DNA from: Bacillota bacterium
GTDB lineage: Bacteria; Bacillota; Clostridia; Lachnospirales; Lachnospiraceae
Assembly: GCA_023423335.1 (NCBI GenBank)
Contig: JAFAFU010000014.1
Location: 104,728 to 168,727, forward strand
Length of the DNA stretch: 64,000 nt
Direction of reading: 5' to 3'
In this document: one piece after another, positions 8,259-16,331 of the stretch
How the letters are laid out: each line of letters begins with the position of its first letter
Numbering within the stretch: position 1 is the first letter of the stretch
The notes under the pieces: generated by a model
Told to the model about the DNA's origin: nothing
The model's database searches: none
Seen by the model: only the letters and a program-made list of their open reading frames with translations
Translations under genes and position numbers: made by a program

Positions 8259-10208
8259 ATGTCAAAGAATAAAATATATCAGAAGGATTATTACAAGCAG
8301 CAGAAGGGCAGGCAAACACATAAACCCGGGACTGATCCGGAGGTTAAAGTAAAAAAGACCCAGCAGCCTTCAAGTAAGAAGAATAATAATTATGAAGCGA
8401 CGAAGATATCTCCTTATTTGATACCAGTCATATTAATTCTGTGTCTGGTTCCGTTATTTGTCAGGCTGGCAGTATATAATCCGGGACTATCTCAATTTGC
8501 ATGGTTTCCGGATATAACCGACCATAGTGATTTATTTTTATATTATAAACAGTGGATATTTGTAAGTATAGCAGTCCTTATGGTATCCATCATAGCAATC
8601 AAAGCATATATGGATCGAAGGGTTTTAAGGTTCATACCTGTATTTGGGCCATTGGCTGTATATGCCTTTTTTAGTCTGCTTTCCGCTATTTTTTCAAAGC
8701 ATCGGGAGTTTGCTTTCCTTGGCGGGTTCGAGCAGTTTGAGTCGGTGTTTGTGCTATTAGGGTATTGCCTTATGATATATTACATTTTTCTCTTTGTCAG
8801 GACAGAGAAGGACATTGAAATATTATTTACCTTTCTCCTGGTTAGTGTCTTGATAATGGGTGTGTTGGCCTTATTGCAATTCGTGGGACAGGATTTCTTC
8901 CGATCAAAGCTCGGCATGAAGCTGATAATTCCGGAACGATATCGATCCAGTCTGGAGAATATAAGCTTTGAATTCGCGCAGAATAGGGTATATGCTACCC
9001 TATATAATCCAAACTATGTAGGCAGCTATACCGCGTTGCTTCTTCCGATTTTTATTGTCCGATTATTCTTTCAGAAGAAGCTCTATATGATGGGTCTTTA
9101 TTTACTGGCAATTGCAGGGATGATTGTTGCAATTATAGGCTCGGGATCATTGACAGGTACATTGGGATTAGCAGTAGCAGCTATTGTATTGATTGTTCTG
9201 ATGAGACATCATATCATAAAGTACTATTATATAGCGATTCCTGTTCTAATCATAATTACTCTTTTTTCTGTTTATCTTAACAGAAAGACGGACGGAATTA
9301 TTGCTTCCCGTATGCTAGCCATAGGTAATATACAAAAAACCGAGCATCTGTTATCCTCCCTTCAAACAAAGGATACTTATGTTTCTCTGATCTATAATGG
9401 AAATGAAATGAGAATATCATATTCGTTGGATGGGAACTCCAATTATAATTTTATGCCGACAGATTCAAAAGGAAATCTGATTTCCTTTAAGGTTGAGAAT
9501 AATACACTGGTGTCCATGGATGATCGTTTCCGGGATATCATACTTGGAGCTGACCCCGACTATTACGGGGTATTCTATATAAAGACAGGAAATGCACAAT
9601 GGAGATTTACGAATAGGACGGAGGACGGTACTTACTACTATATAACTCTTACGGGAAAGATCGATAAGATGATTAGTGCCCCTTCCAGTATGTTTACAGG
9701 ATATGAAGGGTTTGCCTCCGGAAGAGGCTATCTCTGGGGAAAAACCATTCCCTTATTGAAGAAGTATATATTCCTGGGTGCAGGACCGGATAACTATGTG
9801 ACAGCCTTTCCCCAGCAGGATTATCTGAGCAAGCAACAATCAGGATATCTTGACTCAATAATAACAAAACCCCATAATCTTTATCTGCAGATCGCAGTGC
9901 AGACAGGATTGTTCTCACTGCTTGCGTTCCTAACCTTCTATGGCATGTATTTCATATCCTGTATACGGTTATATTTCAGGGGAAGATTTCATAATTATTA
10001 TGCACAGGTGGGAGTAGCAGTTTTTCTTGGTACCATAGCATATATGATCACCGGACTGGCAAATGATTCCAGTATCACCACTGCACCGATCTTTTGGACT
10101 ATAATGGGAATTGGAATTTTGGCGAATTATAAGGCAAAACCGTTAATTTTAGCTGAATTAGAAGAGTGTAAAAAGTTGCAGGATGCGAGATTGGAAGGGA
10201 AGAAGTAG
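8259..10208 (+). CDS. O-antigen ligase-like polytopic membrane protein
   Basis: A 649-residue membrane protein of the O-antigen ligase/polymerase superfamily (Wzy_C, WaaL, PglL-like). These enzymes move lipid-linked glycans onto an acceptor at the outer face of the membrane. A lysine-rich cytoplasmic tail (residues 1-45) precedes about ten hydrophobic segments. The Wzy_C-type motif is in GRGYLWGKTIPLLKKYIFLG followed by AGPDNY. Just before it is an unusually large hydrophilic, beta-rich insert of about 130 residues, expected outside the cell. No other glycan-synthesis genes are adjacent. The upstream neighbour encodes the abundant surface protein, so a role in its glycosylation or in wall polymer attachment is possible but inferred. 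Confidence 0.75.
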   Translation: MSKNKIYQKDYYKQQKGRQTHKPGTDPEVKVKKTQQPSSKKNNNYEATKISPYLIPVILILCLVPLFVRLAVYNPGLSQFAWFPDITDHSDLFLYYKQWIFVSIAVLMVSIIAIKAYMDRRVLRFIPVFGPLAVYAFFSLLSAIFSKHREFAFLGGFEQFESVFVLLGYCLMIYYIFLFVRTEKDIEILFTFLLVSVLIMGVLALLQFVGQDFFRSKLGMKLIIPERYRSSLENISFEFAQNRVYATLYNPNYVGSYTALLLPIFIVRLFFQKKLYMMGLYLLAIAGMIVAIIGSGSLTGTLGLAVAAIVLIVLMRHHIIKYYYIAIPVLIIITLFSVYLNRKTDGIIASRMLAIGNIQKTEHLLSSLQTKDTYVSLIYNGNEMRISYSLDGNSNYNFMPTDSKGNLISFKVENNTLVSMDDRFRDIILGADPDYYGVFYIKTGNAQWRFTNRTEDGTYYYITLTGKIDKMISAPSSMFTGYEGFASGRGYLWGKTIPLLKKYIFLGAGPDNYVTAFPQQDYLSKQQSGYLDSIITKPHNLYLQIAVQTGLFSLLAFLTFYGMYFISCIRLYFRGRFHNYYAQVGVAVFLGTIAYMITGLANDSSITTAPIFWTIMGIGILANYKAKPLILAELEECKKLQDARLEGKK

Positions 10209-10246
10209 CTTAACATAGAGAATTAGTAGAGGAAAGAAAAAATAGT

Positions 10247-10290
10247 AAAAGCCGTAAACGGTCCGCTAAGGGATAGTTTACGGCTCTTTT
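10247..10290. terminator. Bidirectional intrinsic terminator between convergent genes
   Basis: AGCCGTAAAC (10250-10259) pairs perfectly with GTTTACGGCT (10276-10285) around a 16-base loop. A CTTTT run follows on the plus strand, and a TTTTACTATTTTTTC run follows on the minus strand. It ends both the ligase-like gene and the formate-lyase gene. Confidence 0.85.
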
Positions 10291-10294
10291 CTGG

Positions 10295-12520
10295 TTACAG
10301 CTTCCCATGGAAGGTCCGGGCGATGACCTCTTCCTGCTGTCTTGGACTTAAGGTATTGAAGCGTACGGCATACCCGGATACCCTGATTGTGAGGCTGGGA
10401 TATCTTTCGGGATGCTCTTTCGCATCCATCAATAGCGAACGGTTCAATACATTGACATTCAGATGGTGCCCCCTTTCCGCAAAATAGCCGTCCAGGATAC
10501 CGCATAGAGTATGAACACGATCCTTCGGGGTTTTACCCAAAGCTTCAGGGGTGATGGTGAAGGTATTAGAGATGCCGTCCCTGCAATCATCATAATCCAG
10601 CTTGGCAACGGAGAGAAGGGAAGCAAGAGCACCCAGCATATCCCGGCCATGCATCGGATTGGCGCCCGGGGCAAAGGGGGACCCCTTACTCCTGCCGTCA
10701 GGAGTGGAGCCGGTCTTCCTGCCATATACCACATTACTGGTGATCGTAAGAATGGATAGGGTATGTTCCGCATTACGGTAGGCAGGATGCTTGCGAAGTC
10801 TTCGCAGGAACTCCTTTGTCAGACTCCGGGCGATTGTATCAACCCGGTTATCATTATTACCAAAGGCCGGGTAGTCACCCTCCACGATAAAGTCGGTAAT
10901 CAGTCCCCGCCCATCCTTGACCGGCGTTACCTTGGCGTAGCGAATTGCACTCAGAGAATCTGCTACGACGGATAAACCGGCAATTCCGAAGGCCATAAAA
11001 CGCTCTGTATCCGTATCATGAAGCGCCATCTGCAGCTTCTCATATGCATATTTGTCATGCATGTAATGGATAATGTTCATGGTGTTGACATATAACCCGC
11101 AGAGCCAATCCGTCATAGACAGGAAGCTTCTCCATACCTCTTCAAAATCCAGTGCATTTCCCTCCGGATATGTTTCTGCTTCCGGTCCGATCTGCTCCCC
11201 GCTAACTTCGTCCCTGCCTCCGTTTAGGCTCATTAAAAGTACCTTGGCAAGGTTGCACCGGGCGCCGAAGAACTGCATCTGCTTTCCTATTTTCATTGCT
11301 GACACACAGCAGGCAATACCATAATCATCCCCATATCTTGGGTGCATCAGGTCATCACTTTCATATTGGATGGAATCTGTTTCAATGGACATCCTGGCGC
11401 AATACCGCTTGAAGCCTGCCGGCAGCTTCTCTGACCAGAGAACGGTCAGGTTGGGCTCAGGGGCCGGGGTAAGGGTGGTCAGGGTGTGCAGGAACCGGAA
11501 GCAGTTCTTCGTTACCAGACTTCTGCCATCCACAGTCATACCGCCCAGGGCCTCGGTAATCCACATGGGATCTCCTGCAAACAGTTCATTATAATCCGGT
11601 GTTCTGAGCTGTCTGGCCATACGCAGCTTTAAGACAAACTGATCGATGATCTCCTGGGCCCCGGCTTCAGTAAGGCTTCCATTTCGCAGATCCCGTTCAA
11701 AGTAGATATCAAGAAAGGTGGAGGTTCTGCCTAAGGACATGGCGGCGCCGTTCTGTTCCTTGATTGCACCAAGATATGCAAAATACAGCCATTGGACAGC
11801 CTCTCTTGCATCCCTGGCAGGTTCGGAGATATCAATTCCATAGCCAAGAGCCATCTCCTTCAGTTGTTTCAGAAAGTCAATCTGCCGGTATAACTCCTCC
11901 AGAGTACGGATGGTCTCATCCAGCAGGACACCGCTGCCCAGTGAGGACTTATCCTCTTCCTTTTTCTGAATTAGAAAATCAATTCCGTATAAGGGAACTC
12001 TGCGGTAGTCCCCTATGATCCTTCCGCGGCCATAGGCATCCGGAAGCCCGGTAATCACTCCGCTTTTCCTGGCCTTCTTCATTTCGGGGGTATAGACCCG
12101 GAAGACGCCGTCATTATGGGTAGTGCGATAGCGGAAATGCTCCTCTACATCTTTGGAGAGACTGTAACCGTAGGCCTCACAGGATTGTCTGGCCATCCGG
12201 ATTCCGCCGAAGGGATTGACACCCCGTTTCAGAGGTGCATCCGTCTGAAAACCATAGATAATCTCATTGTCTTTATCAAGATAGGAGGGGGCATAAGTAA
12301 GAAGGGAAGAAACCTGATCCGTATTAATTGATAGAACACCTTTTTCCCGCTCTTCTTTTGCAAGTCTGCCATAGGCTTCATTTAAAGTCATGGTTCTCTC
12401 AGAAGCAGGCGCTAAAAAGCTTTCATCTCCATCATAAGCAGTATAATTACTTATGATAAAATCTCTGACATCAATTTTACTCTGCCATATCCCAGGTTTA
12501 AAATCATACCAAGCGTTCAT
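10295..12520 (-). CDS. pflB: Pyruvate formate-lyase (formate C-acetyltransferase)
   Basis: Glycyl radical enzyme that splits pyruvate with CoA into acetyl-CoA and formate. It is 741 residues, close to the usual 740-760. The adjacent active-site cysteines are in GIACCVSAM (Cys404-Cys405), and the radical glycine is in RVSGYAVRF near the C-terminus (Gly716). Both are typical of true PFL rather than diol dehydratase or choline lyase types. ATG 12520 is preceded by GGGAG. The radical SAM activase gene (pflA) is not adjacent in this window. The gene sits behind a ZTP riboswitch, which suggests a biosynthetic role: supplying formate for formyl-tetrahydrofolate when purine synthesis stalls. Confidence 0.93.
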   Translation of the reverse strand: MNAWYDFKPGIWQSKIDVRDFIISNYTAYDGDESFLAPASERTMTLNEAYGRLAKEEREKGVLSINTDQVSSLLTYAPSYLDKDNEIIYGFQTDAPLKRGVNPFGGIRMARQSCEAYGYSLSKDVEEHFRYRTTHNDGVFRVYTPEMKKARKSGVITGLPDAYGRGRIIGDYRRVPLYGIDFLIQKKEEDKSSLGSGVLLDETIRTLEELYRQIDFLKQLKEMALGYGIDISEPARDAREAVQWLYFAYLGAIKEQNGAAMSLGRTSTFLDIYFERDLRNGSLTEAGAQEIIDQFVLKLRMARQLRTPDYNELFAGDPMWITEALGGMTVDGRSLVTKNCFRFLHTLTTLTPAPEPNLTVLWSEKLPAGFKRYCARMSIETDSIQYESDDLMHPRYGDDYGIACCVSAMKIGKQMQFFGARCNLAKVLLMSLNGGRDEVSGEQIGPEAETYPEGNALDFEEVWRSFLSMTDWLCGLYVNTMNIIHYMHDKYAYEKLQMALHDTDTERFMAFGIAGLSVVADSLSAIRYAKVTPVKDGRGLITDFIVEGDYPAFGNNDNRVDTIARSLTKEFLRRLRKHPAYRNAEHTLSILTITSNVVYGRKTGSTPDGRSKGSPFAPGANPMHGRDMLGALASLLSVAKLDYDDCRDGISNTFTITPEALGKTPKDRVHTLCGILDGYFAERGHHLNVNVLNRSLLMDAKEHPERYPSLTIRVSGYAVRFNTLSPRQQEEVIARTFHGKL

Positions 12521-12639
12521 AGGAATACATCTCCCTTTTCATAATTTGTTGTCAGATTTGCCGAATTTATCATTGATCCGGGCCGGACCTATAGTCTGCC
12601 GTAATAATTCCTTGCCTTTCACTCCGAAAGAAGGATAAC

Positions 12640-12770
12640 AAAAAACCGCCCGGACATACGCATCAGCGTACTGCCCAGGCGGTCGACATCTTTCTTAAGA
12701 CTCCAATGATTTATGGAGGCTGTACTACCGGTCCCCTGTGGTAACCCACATTTCCGCCAGTTCCAGTATA
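12640..12770 (-). ncRNA. ZTP (pfl-motif) riboswitch with terminator
   Basis: Read on the minus strand, the leader has ACTGGCGGAA, then GTGGGTTACCACAGGGGACC, and further on CCGCCTGGGCA (12682-12672). These are conserved blocks of the pfl/ZTP riboswitch class. The outer stem can form between TACTGG and CCGGTA. The CCGCCTGGGCA block also forms the 5' arm of a terminator hairpin (12682-12646, CCGCCTGG with CCGGGCGG) followed by six T residues. This overlap is how the class works: ZTP binding stabilises the pseudoknot and prevents termination, so PFL is expressed when 10-formyl-THF is short. Confidence 0.9.
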
Positions 12771-12775
12771 TCTTT

Positions 12776-12804
12776 ATTATAAGCATAATTTTTTCTTAAG
12801 TCAA
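12776..12804 (-). promoter_or_regulatory. Sigma-A promoter of the ZTP riboswitch-pflB unit
   Basis: On the minus strand TTGACT (12804-12799), 17-base spacer, TATAAT (12781-12776). The predicted transcript start near 12769 coincides with the first base of the riboswitch. Confidence 0.85.
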
Positions 12805-12849
12805 TAGTTTCACTTTCAATAAAATCCTTATAGGTCTTATGATGTCTGA

Positions 12850-13359
12850 TTATAGATTATTATCCATAAGCTCTTTGATCTGCGGAACCCTTCTGAGAAT
12901 AGGGAAGAGAAGCACCGACAGGATAATACCCATGGCATTTTGTACCCCGTTTAACGGTACCGATTTAATTGCTCCCCCAAATCCGTAAAGGAAGTTCTCA
13001 TATATGAAATAACCCGAGGTTACAACCAGACCGCCGATAATGCCTGCCAGGATAACGGTTTTGATTTTACCCTTCCTATATATCAGGGCGGCGACCAGAG
13101 CTGTCAAGGCCTTTATAATCAAGGTTGCCGCAGCATACTGGAGATATCCGGCCAGCAGATCGGCCAGCAACGAACCGATCCCGGCGGCCAGGGAACCATA
13201 GATCGGGCCAAGAATAATACCCGAAAGCAGGACAAAGGCATCACCCGGGTGGATATAACCGCCGGTAGGCGAGGGGATTTTAACGATAAAGGTAGCCACA
13301 CAGGTCATAGCTGCCATCAAAGCAGCGGTAACATAGATTCTTAATCTCTTTGAATTCAT
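12850..13359 (-). CDS. ECF transporter S component (substrate unknown)
   Basis: A 169-residue membrane protein with five to six hydrophobic segments. Its N-terminal third contains the block KIPSPTGGYIHPGDAFVLLS then GIILGPIYGSLAAGIGS, the hallmark of the PF07155-type S components of energy-coupling-factor vitamin importers. It would bind the substrate in the membrane and use the shared EcfA/A'/T module encoded elsewhere. AAGGAGG precedes the ATG. The substrate cannot be deduced. It lies upstream of, and on the same strand as, the PFL unit, whose own promoter starts 45 bases after this stop. Confidence 0.82.
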   Translation of the reverse strand: MNSKRLRIYVTAALMAAMTCVATFIVKIPSPTGGYIHPGDAFVLLSGIILGPIYGSLAAGIGSLLADLLAGYLQYAAATLIIKALTALVAALIYRKGKIKTVILAGIIGGLVVTSGYFIYENFLYGFGGAIKSVPLNGVQNAMGIILSVLLFPILRRVPQIKELMDNNL

Positions 13360-13383
13360 GGTGCCTCCTTAAGTTTGCATTTA

Positions 13384-13407
13384 TTGCTAATTTAAATTTA
13401 TTTGCAA
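13384..13407. promoter_or_regulatory. Inverted repeat in the leader of the ECF S-component gene
   Basis: TTGCTAAT (13384-13391) and ATTTGCAA (13400-13407) form a 7-of-8 inverted repeat with an 8-base spacer. It sits just downstream of the gene's promoter. Its half-sites resemble those of the operator at 13599-13619 in front of the metal importer, so a shared repressor is possible. Confidence 0.35.
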
Positions 13408-13435
13408 TAATATCACAGAATGATTTCTAATACAA
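13407..13435 (-). promoter_or_regulatory. Probable sigma-A promoter of the ECF S-component gene
   Basis: Minus strand TTGTAT (13435-13430), 17-base spacer, TATTAT (13412-13407), giving a leader of about 40 bases before the ATG at 13359. Confidence 0.55.
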
Positions 13436-13565
13436 GTAATTTATATTAAAAAAGTAGGAATAATGAGTATTAATTTTCTGTCCTTGGGGAATAAAGAGAT
13501 GAGCCGGGGGGGGATAGGCCGCAGACAATAGGATAGGCCGGGGCCTGTGAGTATGTCTATACCCG

Positions 13566-13594
13566 TTGACACCGGGTAATACTTATAATATAAT
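13566..13594 (+). promoter_or_regulatory. Sigma-A promoter of the metal ABC importer operon
   Basis: TTGACA 13566-13571, 17-base spacer, TATAAT 13589-13594. The predicted start near 13601 falls inside the palindrome at 13599-13619. Confidence 0.8.
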
Positions 13595-13598
13595 ATTT

Positions 13599-13619
13599 AA
13601 ATGCAAATGGATTGCATTT
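13599..13619. promoter_or_regulatory. Palindromic operator over the transcription start of the metal importer operon
   Basis: AAATGCAA (13599-13606), five bases, TTGCATTT (13612-13619): a perfect 8-5-8 inverted repeat over the predicted start and directly before the ribosome binding site. The position is typical of a repressor site. The sequence does not match the Zur (B. subtilis type), AdcR, MntR or Fur consensus as I know them, so the regulator is unknown. Confidence 0.65.
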
Positions 13620-13633
13620 AGGAGGGTACTAAT

Positions 13634-14605
13634 GTGAGGAAAAAATTAATTGTTCTTTTGGCATGTATGGTTGCTGCCGGGATTACCGGCACTTTACTGA
13701 TAGCATTTATAAACAGGAATAAAGGAAATGATACCGGAGACGGAGACAGCAAGCTTATGATTGTCACCTCGTTTTATCCCACCTATATTATCGGTCTGAA
13801 TATAGCGGAGGGTATACCCGGTCTTTTGGTGGACAGCCTCACTGATTTTAGCGCAGGATGTCTGCATGACTACCAGCTGACCACCGGTGATATGAAATTA
13901 TTATCAAATGCGGATGTATTTCTGATGAACGGCGGAGGGATGGAAAGCTATATGGAGGATGTAGTAAGAAATTATCCCGACCTTACCATCCTGGAGATCA
14001 GCGAGGGAATTGATATGCTTCCCAGCGGGGAACATGAGGGGGAGGATAACCCCCATGTATGGCTGGATCCGCAGCGTTATCTTCTGCAGATCAGGAATGC
14101 AAGAGACGGACTGGTACATTTTATTAACCAGCAAACCGAACTGGATTCGGAATACAGAGAGGATACGGTAAGCAAGATAAATGAAAACACCGAGCAATAT
14201 CTGGAAAAGATAAATATTCTGGAAGAAGAGCTGGAGGCTTTGGCACTGGAGCTGAAAGGCAGGGATAATAAGGTTAATAGTGATAATGTAATCATTTTCC
14301 ACGAAGCTTTTGCTTATCTTGCGAAGAGAGTTGGATTAACGGTAGCCCATACGGTTGAAATGGAAGGAGATACGGCTTTCAGCGCCAGTGAGATCGCCGC
14401 AGTGATTGAGCTGGTAAAAAAAGAAGATATCGGAAGCCTTTTTACAGAAGAGCAATATGGGGATACAATAACGGACCGGATTGCCGGGGAGACAGGAGCA
14501 ATTGCATACCAGATCGACTCTGCGGTTACCGGGGAAGGGACGAAGGACTCCTATTTGAAAGCAATGGAGAAGAACCTGAACACGTTAAAAGAAGCGTTCC
14601 GATAA
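13634..14605 (+). CDS. Metal (zinc/manganese) ABC transporter substrate-binding protein
   Basis: A 323-residue cluster A-I binding protein (ZnuA/AdcA/TroA fold) that captures Zn2+ or Mn2+ outside the membrane. Expected metal ligands are visible in CLHDYQLT, NPHVWLDP and IFHEAFAYLAKRVGLT, with an acidic residue in FTEEQYGD. The usual His-rich loop is replaced by a short EHEGEDN stretch. The N-terminus is a hydrophobic signal or anchor (about 5-25). A cysteine in VLLACM partly fits a lipobox, but hydrophobic residues continue after it. GTG start with GGAGG eight bases upstream. First gene of a three-gene operon with an ATPase and a permease. Confidence 0.85.
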   Translation: MRKKLIVLLACMVAAGITGTLLIAFINRNKGNDTGDGDSKLMIVTSFYPTYIIGLNIAEGIPGLLVDSLTDFSAGCLHDYQLTTGDMKLLSNADVFLMNGGGMESYMEDVVRNYPDLTILEISEGIDMLPSGEHEGEDNPHVWLDPQRYLLQIRNARDGLVHFINQQTELDSEYREDTVSKINENTEQYLEKINILEEELEALALELKGRDNKVNSDNVIIFHEAFAYLAKRVGLTVAHTVEMEGDTAFSASEIAAVIELVKKEDIGSLFTEEQYGDTITDRIAGETGAIAYQIDSAVTGEGTKDSYLKAMEKNLNTLKEAFR

Positions 14606-14635
14606 AAATAAAAGTTGCAGAACCTGGAGGGGAAT

Positions 14636-15424
14636 ATGGGGATTATGAAAAAGCATCGGTCAAAGGAAGCAGCAGCCGGGCAGGAATGTGCCTGCGGACT
14701 TCATTGTATCCGGATGAGGAATATCAGCGTCCGCCATGGGGACCAGACTATTATAGAGAATATTAACCTCCATATCCACTGCGGTAAGCTGACTGTTATT
14801 ATAGGAAGGAACGGGGCCGGAAAGTCTACCTTGATTAAGGCAATTCTCGGAGAAATCAGACATGAAGGCAGCATTGAATTTACTGACCTGAAGGATAATT
14901 CCATATCAGATCTGGCCATCGGATATGTGCCCCAATATATTAATATGGAGAAAAATACGCCGATGAGTGTGTATGACCTCTTTGCCGGTTATATCAGCAA
15001 CGCACCTGTTTTCTTTCACAAAAACAAAAAGGTATATGAACGGGTGAAGGAGCAGTTAAGTATTTTTGAAGCCCAGAATTATATCGATAAGCGGGCATGT
15101 GATTTGTCCGGGGGAGAGCTTCAGAGGGTGCTGCTATCCATCGCTGTCACCCCGGTACCAAACCTGTTGCTGCTGGATGAACCGGTATCCGGTATCGATA
15201 AGAATGGTATGGAATTGTTCTATAACAATATCGAGAAGCTGAAAAGGAACTATGACCTGGCAATGATTGTTGTATCCCATGATTTTGATTTTGTAAGGAA
15301 ATATGCCGATTATGTGATCTTAATTGACCGGACCATTCAGAAGGAGGGTACAGCGGAGGAGGTCCTCCGGTCGGATGAGTTTAAGAGGTCTTTCTGGGGA
15401 GGAAATGATGGATACAGTATATGA
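14636..15424 (+). CDS. Metal ABC transporter ATP-binding protein
   Basis: Energises the importer. Walker A GRNGAGKST, Q-loop in GYVPQYI, signature LSGGELQRVLLSIA, Walker B LLLLDEPVSGID and switch His in VVSHDFDF are all intact. There is an unusual N-terminal extension of about 25 residues with CACGLHC before the domain begins (MRNISVRHGD). Start: ATG 14636 has GGAGG five bases upstream; an alternative ATG lies at 14645 and a TTG at 14615. The 3' end overlaps the permease gene by 17 bases, which supports one operon. Confidence 0.88.
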   Translation: MGIMKKHRSKEAAAGQECACGLHCIRMRNISVRHGDQTIIENINLHIHCGKLTVIIGRNGAGKSTLIKAILGEIRHEGSIEFTDLKDNSISDLAIGYVPQYINMEKNTPMSVYDLFAGYISNAPVFFHKNKKVYERVKEQLSIFEAQNYIDKRACDLSGGELQRVLLSIAVTPVPNLLLLDEPVSGIDKNGMELFYNNIEKLKRNYDLAMIVVSHDFDFVRKYADYVILIDRTIQKEGTAEEVLRSDEFKRSFWGGNDGYSI

Positions 15425-16247
15425 CATTATGGAAATACTCTTCCCGTTCTCCTGGATGGAGTATATGTTTATGAAGAACGCGCTGCTTGCCATACTGATC
15501 ATCACTCCTCTTTTTGGTATTCTGGGTACGATGATCGTTAATAACCGTATGGCGTTTTTTTCGGATGCTCTTGGGCATTCCGCTCTTACTGGAATCGCTT
15601 TGGGGACTCTGTTTGGTATAACGGATACAAACCTGGCGATGCTGATATTTGCGGTTGTTTTCGCGCTGCTGCTAAACAGAATTAAACGGAGGAGGACAGT
15701 ATCCACAGATACGGTAATCTCCGTATTTTCATCCCTGAGTATTGCTCTCGGGCTTATGATTTTAAGTCTCGGCGGGGAGTTTGCCAAATATTCAAATTTT
15801 CTGGTGGGGGATATCTTAAGCATCACAGTAAAAGAAATCGGTTTGCTTCTGTTGGTATTCATCCTGACGGTTTTGTTCTGGTTTCTTGCATTTAACAAGC
15901 TTCATGCGGTAGGAGTAAATGAAGCTCTGGCAAAGAGTAAGAATATTAATATCAATCGGCTGGAAGACTTCTTCAGCGTAATTATTGCGATTATTGTTAT
16001 GTTCTCTATTAAATGGGTCGGGATTCTGATCATTAATGCTTTATTAATATTGCCGGCAGCGGCCAGCAGAAATCTGTCCTCCAATATGAGAGAATATCAT
16101 CTGTTTTCCGTATTGATTTCCCTGTTCTCGGGAATTGTCGGACTCATCATATCCTATTACAGCGGTACGGCTACGGGTCCCACGATTGTAATCATCGCGG
16201 GTCTGCTGTTTTTCCTTACGTTTTTCTTAAAACCGGGGAAAAAGTAA
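15408..16247 (+). CDS. Metal ABC transporter permease
   Basis: A 280-residue integral membrane protein of the ABC-3 family (ZnuB/AdcB type), with about eight hydrophobic segments. Family blocks include FFSDALGHSALTGIALG, VSTDTVISVFSSLSIALGL and SIKWVGILIINALLILPAA. ATG 15408 follows GGGGAGG with good spacing, and the gene begins inside the end of the ATPase gene. Together the three genes form a complete high-affinity zinc or manganese importer. Which metal is carried is not decided by the sequence. Confidence 0.87.
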   Translation: MDTVYDIMEILFPFSWMEYMFMKNALLAILIITPLFGILGTMIVNNRMAFFSDALGHSALTGIALGTLFGITDTNLAMLIFAVVFALLLNRIKRRRTVSTDTVISVFSSLSIALGLMILSLGGEFAKYSNFLVGDILSITVKEIGLLLLVFILTVLFWFLAFNKLHAVGVNEALAKSKNININRLEDFFSVIIAIIVMFSIKWVGILIINALLILPAAASRNLSSNMREYHLFSVLISLFSGIVGLIISYYSGTATGPTIVIIAGLLFFLTFFLKPGKK

Positions 16248-16331
16248 TTTCGATAAAAATAATCGGTACACATTTTGAAAAATATGTATTATAATTGGTT
16301 CAACAATTCAATTTGTGCTGCGGAGGGTTTC

